DNA of 14,633 nt from the NCBI GenBank assembly GCA_031288055.1, contig JAITSD010000084.1, forward strand, positions 1-14,633, in the 5' to 3' direction. Positions 6,662-13,677 of this stretch are shown one piece after another. The position numbers and the translations under genes were made by a program. The DNA is from Candidatus Opitulatrix roisinitermitis. Lineage in GTDB: Bacteria; Actinomycetota; Actinomycetes; Actinomycetales; Bifidobacteriaceae. Below the pieces are notes generated by a model. The model had not been told where the DNA came from. It saw only the letters and a list, made by a program, of their open reading frames with translations, and did not search any database. Numbering within the stretch: the first letter of the stretch is position 1; each line of letters starts with the position of its first letter.

Positions 6662-7803
6662 CTTTTTTAGATTATGCTTCGGCTTGGCCTATAACTAACA
6701 AAGCTTTAGATGAGTTTAATAAAGTTGCTAAATTGTTAGGTAATCCAGCCTCAGCTCATAGTTATGGTTTTAGACTTTATAAAATAGTTGAAAATTCGCG
6801 TAGCACAATAGCTAATTATTTAAGAACTAGACCGAAAAATATTATTTTTACATCTGGCGGTACAGAATCAAATAATTTAGCAATTCAAGGCATTTATCAA
6901 AAAGCTATATCAGTTTCTAAGGTTAGAAATAAAATAATTACTACAGCTATAGAGCATCCTAGTGTTCTAGAAATTGTTAAAAAACTAGCTGGTTCGAATG
7001 TAATTTACAATAAAGTTGATAAAAATGGTTTAGTTGACTTGGATGATTTGTCTAAAAATCTGGTTAAATATGCTAATACCTTAGCTTTAGTTTCCATACA
7101 ATATATCAATAATGAAATAGGTACAAAGCAAGATATTTTATCAATTGTAAAATTATGTCAAAAATATAATGCACCCTATCACACAGATGCTGTTCAAGCT
7201 CATGATTTTTGTCAATTGTCCGAAGTTGGACAATTATCTAAATTAGCTAAAATGGATAAAACTTTTATATCTATTTCGTCTCACAAAATTGGCGGTCCAG
7301 CTGGTATAGGAGCCTTAGTTGTACCTGATTATCAAATAATTGATCCGTTGTTGGCTGGTGGGGGTCAAGAAATGGCTTTAAGGAGTGGTAGCTTAGATGC
7401 GGCTTTAATTTCAGCTTTCGCTATAGCTTGTCAAGATATTGAGCAGAATAAGGATTTTGTTAATCGAGTTAAAGTTTATGCTAATCAAATAGTGGAAGCT
7501 TTGCCACAAGGCGTAAAATTGAATGGTTTACCAATAAATCATTCTAATAGAGTTAATTATATTTTAAACCTGTCTGTTAAAACATCTAAAACACCTGATG
7601 AAGTAGCTTATCTTTTTGATTCAAATAATTTGGCAATTAGTTTTGGTTCAGCCTGTGCAGCTAGGACTCTGGGCCCTTCAAATACTTTATTGGCTTTAGG
7701 TCAAAATAGTGACTTGGCTAGTAAAGGTTTAAGAGTTTCGTTTGGTTTATCAACTAGTCAAACAGATATTAATAACTTCCTAAAAATTATTAATTTGCTG
7801 TAA
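6658..7803 (+). CDS. Cysteine desulfurase, IscS/NifS family
   Basis: This PLP enzyme takes sulfur from cysteine, leaving alanine, and passes it as a persulfide to iron-sulfur cluster assembly or tRNA thiolation. Across 381 residues the family marks are present: LDYASAWP at the N-terminus (the usual LDNAATTP block, altered), TSGGTESNN, His100 in AIEHPSV, TDAVQA, the PLP lysine Lys210 in SSHKIGGP, RSGSLD, and the catalytic Cys333 in FGSACAARTLGPSNTLLALG. The loop length resembles IscS rather than SufS. The start overlaps the smc stop as ATGA without a ribosome binding site, so translation is probably coupled. No IscU, SufU or MnmA gene is nearby, so the sulfur acceptor cannot be told. Confidence 0.93.
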   Translation: MTFLDYASAWPITNKALDEFNKVAKLLGNPASAHSYGFRLYKIVENSRSTIANYLRTRPKNIIFTSGGTESNNLAIQGIYQKAISVSKVRNKIITTAIEHPSVLEIVKKLAGSNVIYNKVDKNGLVDLDDLSKNLVKYANTLALVSIQYINNEIGTKQDILSIVKLCQKYNAPYHTDAVQAHDFCQLSEVGQLSKLAKMDKTFISISSHKIGGPAGIGALVVPDYQIIDPLLAGGGQEMALRSGSLDAALISAFAIACQDIEQNKDFVNRVKVYANQIVEALPQGVKLNGLPINHSNRVNYILNLSVKTSKTPDEVAYLFDSNNLAISFGSACAARTLGPSNTLLALGQNSDLASKGLRVSFGLSTSQTDINNFLKIINLL

Positions 7804-7813
7804 ACTGTATATT
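7799..7813 (+). promoter_or_regulatory. -10 element overlapping the desulfurase stop codon, before the pseudokinase gene
   Basis: TAAACT (7801-7806) includes the TAA stop of the cysteine desulfurase gene. It is preceded by TG (without the usual spacer base) and followed by seven bases before the ATG at 7814. No ribosome binding site is present. It suggests an internal promoter of the same type as those before lepA and smc. Confidence 0.4.
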
Positions 7814-8749
7814 ATGGCAGAGTCAAGAATTATAGCTAATCGTTTTAAAATAAAACGACGCATAAAGAAAATTGACGAATTTGAAATTTACGAAGCTTAT
7901 GATACTCTTTTGGCAGATCAGGTCTTTTTATTTATCAGTTCTAAGCCAATTTTTAATGAAAATATATCAAAGATTCAGGCGGTTAATTCAGAAATTATTT
8001 TGCCAGTTTTAGCCAATTATGAAATTGATAAGCAATTTTTATATGTTGTAAAATATTTTTCGGGGAAAAGTTTAAAAAGTCTTTATCCTAAAAAAACTAT
8101 ACAAAATAATAAACTAACGGTAAATTATATTACTAATTTGTGTTTTAGATTAGCTAAAGAATGTGAAAGGGTTGGTCGGTCACAGTTTTATCCCTCAGGT
8201 TTGCGTTTAGAAACCGTTTTAGTCGATAAGGATAATAAAATTGGTGTTATAGGACAAGGTTTAATTATTAATAAGTCTAATTATAATCCTTTAGGTAACT
8301 ATTCTAGCGATGAACAGTCTAAAATGTGTGCTGACGATTTAATGTTTATATATAAATATTTATTACAAAGAGACGGTGATATTGTTAACAATTTAGAGAT
8401 TAGTAACTTTTCACCTAAATCGGTGATAGATTTTATTGATTTTTTGCAAAAACATTTAATGACTGATGAAGTTCCAGCTGAGCCAATTAAATTAATAGAA
8501 CTAGTTAAATCAGAAGTTTTAGTTAATTCGCAGGAGCTTAAAGTTCAAGTAGAGCAAACAAAAGAGCAAGATGAAGTTAGCATGTCAAAAAGTAGATTTC
8601 AGCCAAAAACTAATTATTTAGATGGGGTCGAAAATAAGTCTTATAAAAAAATAAAATTAATTAATTTAGTTTTTATCTATATTTTATTATCGGTGGCTTT
8701 ATTAGTTACTTTAGGATTTGTTTTAGTTTTAACAGGAGTTATTAAGTGA
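7814..8749 (+). CDS. Tail-anchored protein-kinase-like protein (probable pseudokinase)
   Basis: I do not recognise a named gene, but the 311 residues follow the outline of a Ser/Thr kinase fold. Residues 6-42 (IIANRFKIKRRIKKIDEFEI, then YEAYD) resemble the glycine-rich N-lobe. Residues 74-90 (QFLYVVKYFSGKSLKSL) resemble the hinge. Residues 126-150 stand where the catalytic loop and DFG should be. All key residues are missing: the VAIK lysine region reads QVFLFI (36-41), the HRD Asp and the following Asn correspond to Gly129 and Thr134, and DFG reads GQG (147-149). Residues 284-308 form a single membrane helix preceded by KKIK, with only three residues after it, so the domain faces the cytoplasm. 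In mycobacteria the MurJ protein carries a pseudokinase domain encoded near trxB; this gene may be a free-standing relative. Its last bases overlap trxB. Confidence 0.65.
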   Translation: MAESRIIANRFKIKRRIKKIDEFEIYEAYDTLLADQVFLFISSKPIFNENISKIQAVNSEIILPVLANYEIDKQFLYVVKYFSGKSLKSLYPKKTIQNNKLTVNYITNLCFRLAKECERVGRSQFYPSGLRLETVLVDKDNKIGVIGQGLIINKSNYNPLGNYSSDEQSKMCADDLMFIYKYLLQRDGDIVNNLEISNFSPKSVIDFIDFLQKHLMTDEVPAEPIKLIELVKSEVLVNSQELKVQVEQTKEQDEVSMSKSRFQPKTNYLDGVENKSYKKIKLINLVFIYILLSVALLVTLGFVLVLTGVIK

Positions 8750-9684
8750 TTGATAGTATAAATGATGTAATTATTATAGGTTCAGGCCCAGCAGGCTATA
8801 CTGCCGCAATCTATTTAGGCAGGGCTGGTATTAAACCAGTTTTAATTTCTGGTCTTTTAGACTCAGGTGGAGCTTTGATGAATACAGGACTTGTGGAAAA
8901 TTATGCCGGTTTTCCAGATGGTATTCCAGGCCCTGAACTTATGCAGAATATGCAGTCTCAAGCTAAGAAGTTTAATACAGATATACTTGTTGATGATGTT
9001 ATAGAAGTTGATTTTGCTTCTGATATTAAAACTTTAACTTTGTCAGATAATAGTATTTTAAAAACTAAAGCAGTTATAGTGACTACTGGTGCTAAATATC
9101 GTCATTTAGGTGTGCTAGGTGAGGATGAATTTGCTGGCAAAGGGGTTTCCTATTGTGCCACTTGTGATGGGTTTTTCTTTAAGGATAAAGCTGTGGCAGT
9201 GGTGGGTGGAGGAGATACTGCTGTGGGTGAAGCAATTTTTTTGTCGTCATTGGCTAGTAAAGTCACAATTATTCATAGACGAGATCAATTAAGAGCTACA
9301 GCAACTATTGCTGCTAAAGCCAAGTCAATACCTAATATTGAATTCGCTTGGGATTCGATAGTGGAAGAGGTAAAAGGCGATGATGCGGGGGTAAAAAGTT
9401 TGGAATTAAAAAATGTTCATAGTTTGGCTAAAAGTCAAATTGATTGTTCTGGAGTTTTTGTGGCTATAGGGCATAATCCTTCAACTGGCATTTTTCGCGG
9501 TAAATTAAAATTAAATGATTTAGGTTATGTAATAGTAAACTCCCCTAGTACTGCCACTTCCCAACTAGGTGTTTTTGCAGCTGGAGATTGTGTTGATAGC
9601 AAATATCGTCAAGCTATAATTGCTGCGGCTAGCGGAGCTAAAGCTGCCCTTGATGTTGACGAGTTTTTAAAGGGAGTGGTATGA
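8746..9684 (+). CDS. trxB: Thioredoxin reductase
   Basis: This cytoplasmic flavoenzyme uses NADPH to reduce thioredoxin. The 312 residues match the family's usual length. In order they show the FAD-binding IIIGSGPAGYTAAIYLGRAG near the N-terminus, the redox-active CATC motif (Cys137, Cys140) followed by DG, the NADPH site VAVVGGGDTAVGEA with the HRRD basic pair, and the C-terminal FAD block GVFAAGDCVDSKYRQA. The start is GTG at 8746, chosen because AGGAG (8734-8738) lies seven bases upstream. It overlaps the stop of the pseudokinase gene by four bases (GTGA). No thioredoxin gene is adjacent; a LytR_C membrane protein follows where a thioredoxin often sits. HRRD supports NADPH-dependent thioredoxin reductase rather than a ferredoxin-type paralogue. 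Confidence 0.96.
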   Translation: MIDSINDVIIIGSGPAGYTAAIYLGRAGIKPVLISGLLDSGGALMNTGLVENYAGFPDGIPGPELMQNMQSQAKKFNTDILVDDVIEVDFASDIKTLTLSDNSILKTKAVIVTTGAKYRHLGVLGEDEFAGKGVSYCATCDGFFFKDKAVAVVGGGDTAVGEAIFLSSLASKVTIIHRRDQLRATATIAAKAKSIPNIEFAWDSIVEEVKGDDAGVKSLELKNVHSLAKSQIDCSGVFVAIGHNPSTGIFRGKLKLNDLGYVIVNSPSTATSQLGVFAAGDCVDSKYRQAIIAAASGAKAALDVDEFLKGVV

Positions 9685-10265
9685 GTTTATGTAAAAAAAT
9701 TAGTTTAGTTTTAATTGGCATATTTATTTTGGCTTTAATTACTTTTTTAGGAGTTTTTGATTGGTTATTTCCCAAAAAATATGTAGGTATTCATTATGAT
9801 GAACCGTGTTTAACGCCAACTACTCAAAAAGCGGTAAATTATAGCTTGGTTCATTTACGGGTTTTAAATGCTTCATCGCATGCTGGTTTGGGACAGGCGG
9901 TTAATTTAGCTTTAGTGCAAAGAGGCTTTTCTTCACACGGTTACGATAATTATGATAAAGGTAATTTGTATAATACTAAAATATCTTTTGGTATAAAATC
10001 TTTAAATGAAGCTTATACGCTAGCTACTGTTTTTGATAATGTGGTTTTACAAATGGATAATAGAGATGATGAGTTAATTGATGTGATTGTGGGTGAAAAT
10101 TTTAATGATCTAAAACCAATTAGTGACGAATCACAAATTCAATATATATATTCGCCATCTAATTGTGTGGATCCATCGAAAATTAAAACAGAGCCGGCTT
10201 TAGAGCATACAGCATATTATCCACCAAAAGATACTAGTTCAGAGGATACAGCTTCTGATAATTAG
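9681..10265 (+). CDS. Membrane-anchored LytR_C-domain protein
   Basis: The 194-residue protein has an N-terminal membrane helix (about 8-28) after Lys5-Lys6, so the rest lies outside the membrane. Residues about 56-142 match the LytR_C family: HLRVLNASSHAGLG, the following helix with RGF, TKISFG, an Ala/Leu-rich helix, then IDVIVGENF. LytR_C often sits at the C-terminus of LCP cell-wall ligases; here there is no LCP domain, as in many actinobacterial stand-alone forms. The tail after 165 is rich in Pro, Ser, Thr and acidic residues. Two outside cysteines (Cys43, Cys162) flank the domain and could form a disulfide. AAGGGAG precedes the ATG by four bases, and the ATG overlaps the trxB stop, so the two are co-translated. 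An envelope role is likely; the exact function is unknown. Confidence 0.82.
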   Translation: MSLCKKISLVLIGIFILALITFLGVFDWLFPKKYVGIHYDEPCLTPTTQKAVNYSLVHLRVLNASSHAGLGQAVNLALVQRGFSSHGYDNYDKGNLYNTKISFGIKSLNEAYTLATVFDNVVLQMDNRDDELIDVIVGENFNDLKPISDESQIQYIYSPSNCVDPSKIKTEPALEHTAYYPPKDTSSEDTASDN

Positions 10266-10282
10266 GGTTAAATTAATTAAGA

Positions 10283-10317
10283 TAATATGGATAATTTTAA
10301 CAAAAATTAGCAAGGAG
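10283..10317 (+). promoter_or_regulatory. Possible -10 and clear ribosome binding site of galE
   Basis: TAATAT (10283-10288) could act as a -10 and would give a leader of about 28 bases. That leader contains AAGGAG (10312-10317), five bases before the galE ATG. Unlike nhaA, lepA, smc, mtrA and mscL, this gene uses a leader with a strong Shine-Dalgarno. The ribosome binding site is certain; the -10 is a guess. Confidence 0.45.
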
Positions 10318-10322
10318 CGAAA

Positions 10323-11366
10323 ATGAATAAAACAATTTTAGTGACAGGCGGAGCTGGTTATATAGGTTCGCATACAGTTGTGGAATTAATTCAGGCTGAT
10401 TATAAGGTTGTAGTTGTAGATAATTTATATAATTCATCTATTGGTGCAATTCAAGCTATTTCTGGAATTGTGGGTCAAAAAGTTATTTTTTATGAAGCTG
10501 ATTGCGCAGATAAAAAGATTTTACATAAAATTATGACTAAACACTCGCCAGATGCTGTTATACATTTTGCTGGTTATAAAGCTGTGGCAGAATCGGTGGT
10601 TAAACCCTTGTTATATTATAGAAATAATTTAGATTCCACAATTAGTCTTTTAGAGGTTATGAGAGAACATAATTGTACACAACTTGTTTTTTCATCTTCA
10701 GCCACTGTTTATTTAGATGCTAAAGAGGTTAAATATAATGAAGCTACCACTAAAACTAATAGACCTTTTTCACCATACGGCACAACCAAATTAGTTCAGG
10801 AATATATTTTAGAAGATACAGTTCATGGTGAACAATTTGATAATTTATCTGGTTTACAAGTTGTTTCATTACGCTACTTTAATCCTATAGGAGCCCATTC
10901 ATCGGGTGATTTGGGAGAAGACCCTAATGGTATCCCCAATAATTTAGCTCCTTATATAACTCAAGTGGCTGTGGGTAGATTAGAACAATTACAAATTTTT
11001 GGCGATAATTATAATACGCCTGACGGAACATGTTTAAGGGATTATATACATGTGGTTGATTTAGCTAAAGGACATTTAAGCGGCTTAGAGTATCTTTTTA
11101 AGCAATCAGGTAAGTTTTTTGATGCTATTAATTTAGGCACGGGTAAACCAGCTAGCGTTTTTGATGTTTTGCACTCATTTGTCAAAGCTGTAGGTAGAAA
11201 AATACCTTATAAAGTTGTGTCTAGACGAGATGGAGACTTACCGGAGTTTTACGCAGATCCGAGTAAAGCCGAAGCGGTTTTAAGTTTTGTCACTAAATTA
11301 GATTTAGATAAAATGACAGCTGATTCTTGGAATTGGCAAAGTAAACACCCTAATGGTTTTAATTAA
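10323..11366 (+). CDS. galE: UDP-glucose 4-epimerase
   Basis: GalE interconverts UDP-glucose and UDP-galactose, serving galactose use and the sugar supply for envelope polysaccharides. The 347 residues begin with the NAD-binding TGGAGYIGSHT block, followed by VVDNLYNSS, HFAGYKAVAESV, the SSSATVY segment, and the catalytic Tyr152-x3-Lys156 in SPYGTTK. Then come LRYFNPIGAH, DGTCLRDYIHVVDLAKGH and INLGTGKPASVFDVL, all typical of GalE. The segment after the SSSATVY block reads LDAKEV instead of the more common glycine-containing form, a small oddity. The start is well fixed by AAGGAG (10312-10317), five bases upstream. It lies 57 bases after the LytR_C gene and could be read through or have its own promoter (TAATAT at 10283-10288). 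No other sugar genes are near. Confidence 0.96.
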   Translation: MNKTILVTGGAGYIGSHTVVELIQADYKVVVVDNLYNSSIGAIQAISGIVGQKVIFYEADCADKKILHKIMTKHSPDAVIHFAGYKAVAESVVKPLLYYRNNLDSTISLLEVMREHNCTQLVFSSSATVYLDAKEVKYNEATTKTNRPFSPYGTTKLVQEYILEDTVHGEQFDNLSGLQVVSLRYFNPIGAHSSGDLGEDPNGIPNNLAPYITQVAVGRLEQLQIFGDNYNTPDGTCLRDYIHVVDLAKGHLSGLEYLFKQSGKFFDAINLGTGKPASVFDVLHSFVKAVGRKIPYKVVSRRDGDLPEFYADPSKAEAVLSFVTKLDLDKMTADSWNWQSKHPNGFN

Positions 11367-11419
11367 TTAGTTTTTAGTTACGTGTTTCAAAGTTATATAT
11401 ATAATATTTTAAGACATAG

Positions 11420-11434
11420 TGATAGACTGATATT
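11420..11434 (+). promoter_or_regulatory. Extended -10 element directly before mtrA (leaderless start)
   Basis: TG-A-TAGACT has its hexamer at 11423-11428, and the ATG follows after six bases (GATATT). No ribosome binding site lies in front of the start. The block TGATAGACTGA is repeated exactly before mscL. Confidence 0.6.
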
Positions 11435-12181
11435 ATGAAAGATGGATCAGAGAAAATAAAGGTTTTTATAGTAGACGATGATGTATCTTTAGTAGATATG
11501 CTATCAATAGTTTTAACAGATGCGGGTATGGAAGTGGCGGTAGCTTATGATTCAAAAACAGGTTTATCGAACTTTGAAACAATTGACCCAGATTTGATTT
11601 TATTAGATTATATGCTTCCTGGTATGACAGGTATAAATGTTTTAAAAAAAATACGTCAAATATCTAATGTACCAATTGTTATGTTAACGGCTATTTCGGA
11701 TAGCGAGGTGGTGGTGGAAGCTTTAGAGGCTGGGGCTAATAATTATTTAACTAAACCGATAAATTCTGCAGAATTAATTGCTAGAATACATTCAGTTATA
11801 AACTCTGTATCTGATAATCAAGCTAGTTCAGGTGAAAATATAAAGTCCGATACTATAGACGATTTAGCTAAGTTTAAAGTGGCTGATGTGGTAGTTGCAC
11901 CTATGCAAAGAGTGGCGTATAAAAACGATCGTAAAATACCTTTGACAAATTTAGAATTTAATTTTTTAATGTTGTTAATTAAAAATTCCGAACGCTATTT
12001 TTCTCGAGAAGAGCTTTTGGAAAAGGTTTGGCACCAACCTGCTAATTCAGATCCAAGACTTATTTCTGTGTTAGTTGGTAGAGTCAGAGAAAAAATAGAG
12101 GATGACGCAAAACATCCACGTATAGTAGAAACTGTCAGGGGTGTAGGTTACGCTCTTGGCGTGGAAGTTGAAAAAGCTTAA
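11435..12181 (+). CDS. mtrA: MtrA-type response regulator (OmpR/PhoB family)
   Basis: This DNA-binding response regulator is activated by phosphorylation from the kinase encoded next. The receiver domain occupies residues about 8-120: acidic pocket Asp14-Asp15-Asp16, phosphoacceptor Asp58 in LILLDYMLPGMTG, Thr85 in IVMLTA, and Lys107 in YLTKPI. A winged-helix domain of OmpR type fills about 150-245, with LTNLEFNFLMLL, FSREELLEKVW and the closing VETVRGVGYALG. The opening (VFIVDDDVSLVDMLSIVL) and DPDLILLDYMLPGM segments closely resemble actinobacterial MtrA, as does the neighbouring kinase. In that lineage MtrAB governs cell wall, division and osmotic genes. The linker between the domains (about 120-145) is longer than in mycobacterial MtrA as I recall it. 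The MtrA assignment rests on motif memory plus context. Confidence 0.88.
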   Translation: MKDGSEKIKVFIVDDDVSLVDMLSIVLTDAGMEVAVAYDSKTGLSNFETIDPDLILLDYMLPGMTGINVLKKIRQISNVPIVMLTAISDSEVVVEALEAGANNYLTKPINSAELIARIHSVINSVSDNQASSGENIKSDTIDDLAKFKVADVVVAPMQRVAYKNDRKIPLTNLEFNFLMLLIKNSERYFSREELLEKVWHQPANSDPRLISVLVGRVREKIEDDAKHPRIVETVRGVGYALGVEVEKA

Positions 12182-13658
12182 AATAATTGAGAGGATTCGT
12201 TCCTCTTATAGTGTAAAAATATATTTTTACATTATAGTTTTGGGTTTGTTGGCTATTTTGGGATCCTATTTTTTATCAAATGCTCTTTTAGAGAGGGAAT
12301 TAATTTCATCAGAATTGTCAAATATTAAATCATCATCGGCTTTTTCTTTTCATAATATTGCTAATGATAGAAAACTTGTGTCAATTATGACAAATCAAAC
12401 TGATAGGCTGGAAGATAAAAGAGATACTTTTGAATATATTAAAGAATTATCAGGTTCTAACATGGTAGCGGTTTATTATTGGAATGAGTTATCTAACCAA
12501 ATAAATAGTCTTTATGAAAAAAACAGTGATTACAGTTTGAGTATGCCTTATGAATATATAAATCAAGTTAATTCTTTAAATGATACAAGTTTAGGGGTTA
12601 ACCCTATTATTTTAAACAGCCAAACAAATTATTTTCCGCAAAATTATGTTTTATTGGGTAATACGCAAAATATAGATGGTATTAAATTTGGTATTATTTT
12701 AGTTTATGATTTGCACAGAGAATATGAATTAGTTCGCAACACTTCTTTTTTGGCTTGTGCTATTTCTATTGAAATTATTATAATTATGATTATTTCTTTA
12801 TTTTTTATTTTAAAAAGAACTATGGGCGTAACCAGAGAGCTATTTTTAGCTTCGCAAGCTGTGACTGAAGGTGATTATTCTCATAAGATTTATATAAAAG
12901 GTAAGGATGAGTTTTCGGTGTTGGCTAAAACTTTTAATAAAATGCAAGATGTGGTTAAAAAGAATGAACAAGCTCAAAAACAATTTGTTTCAGACGTTAG
13001 TCATGAGCTTAAAGCACCCACTGCATCATTAATTATGGCTAGTGAATATATTTATAATGCTAAGCAATCTATTCCGAAAAAGTTTCATTCTTCAATTAAT
13101 ATTTTACACACTAAGGTTTTTGATTTTAAACGCCTTTTAGAAGATTTATTAGAAATTTCAAGGTCAGATTTTGGAGTGGTAGTTTTACATAAAGAACCAG
13201 TTAATTTGAATGAACTAGTTTCTAAAGTTAAAGATTCTTTAAAGGAAATTACTATTAAAGCTGGGACAACAATTATGGTTCAGACTTCCAATAAAGACTA
13301 TATTGCTAATGTTGATTATATTAAGTTTTCTAGAATAATAACAAATTTATTGGCTAATGCCATTGATTATTCTGATGGCAAACCAGTTATAGTTAGAATA
13401 TCGGAAGACGAAGCTAATATTTTAATAGATGTGGTGGATAGGGGTCAAGGTATTGATAAAGAATATCAAGATAAAGTATTTAATCGTTTTTTTCGTTTAG
13501 ATCCATCTAGAAAAAGAACTATTGGTGGCACGGGTTTAGGTTTGACTATCACTAAAGCCGATGTGGAAGAACACGGTGGAAAGTTAACTGTTGATTCTAA
13601 ATTAGGTCACGGTTCCACTTTTACTGTTAGTCTTCCGAAAAATAATATTGTAAATTAA
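12156..13658 (+). CDS. mtrB: MtrB-type sensor histidine kinase
   Basis: This membrane kinase phosphorylates MtrA. About 500 residues hold membrane helix 1 (about 22-40), an outside sensor region (about 41-194), helix 2 (about 197-219), a HAMP domain (about 220-272), the HisKA dimerisation domain with phosphoacceptor His283 in FVSDVSHELKAP, and the ATPase domain with N-box Asn401, VDRGQGID, and GGTGLGLT (457-463). The blocks FVSDVSHEL, LLEDLLEISRSDFGV and RFFRLDPSRKRTIGGTGLGL are strongly MtrB-like. The start is a TTG at 12156 that overlaps mtrA by 26 bases. An alternative TTG lies at 12168. No in-frame ATG exists before residue 78, which would lose helix 1, so a TTG is required. No clear Shine-Dalgarno supports either. 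The lipoprotein gene lpqB, usual after mtrB, is absent; coaE follows. Confidence 0.87.
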   Translation: MAWKLKKLKIIERIRSSYSVKIYFYIIVLGLLAILGSYFLSNALLERELISSELSNIKSSSAFSFHNIANDRKLVSIMTNQTDRLEDKRDTFEYIKELSGSNMVAVYYWNELSNQINSLYEKNSDYSLSMPYEYINQVNSLNDTSLGVNPIILNSQTNYFPQNYVLLGNTQNIDGIKFGIILVYDLHREYELVRNTSFLACAISIEIIIIMIISLFFILKRTMGVTRELFLASQAVTEGDYSHKIYIKGKDEFSVLAKTFNKMQDVVKKNEQAQKQFVSDVSHELKAPTASLIMASEYIYNAKQSIPKKFHSSINILHTKVFDFKRLLEDLLEISRSDFGVVVLHKEPVNLNELVSKVKDSLKEITIKAGTTIMVQTSNKDYIANVDYIKFSRIITNLLANAIDYSDGKPVIVRISEDEANILIDVVDRGQGIDKEYQDKVFNRFFRLDPSRKRTIGGTGLGLTITKADVEEHGGKLTVDSKLGHGSTFTVSLPKNNIVN

Positions 13659-13663
13659 ATAAA

Positions 13664-13677
13664 TAATTTTAGAACTT
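13664..13677 (+). promoter_or_regulatory. Weak -10-like element before coaE
   Basis: TAATTT (13664-13669) lies eight bases before the coaE ATG at 13678, and no ribosome binding site is visible. It resembles the leaderless starts elsewhere in the window, but the spacing is longer and the TG extension is missing. Read-through from mtrB is equally possible. Confidence 0.25.

Noticed and set aside
7814..8749. Active Ser/Thr protein kinase of the PASTA type
   Set aside because: The lysine, HRD Asp, Asn and DFG Asp positions are all changed, and there are no PASTA repeats after the membrane helix.
11350..11375. CTAAT...ATTAG stem followed by five T after galE, as a terminator
   Set aside because: Only five A/T-dominated base pairs with an 11-base loop, partly inside the galE coding end; such stems are expected by chance in DNA this AT-rich.
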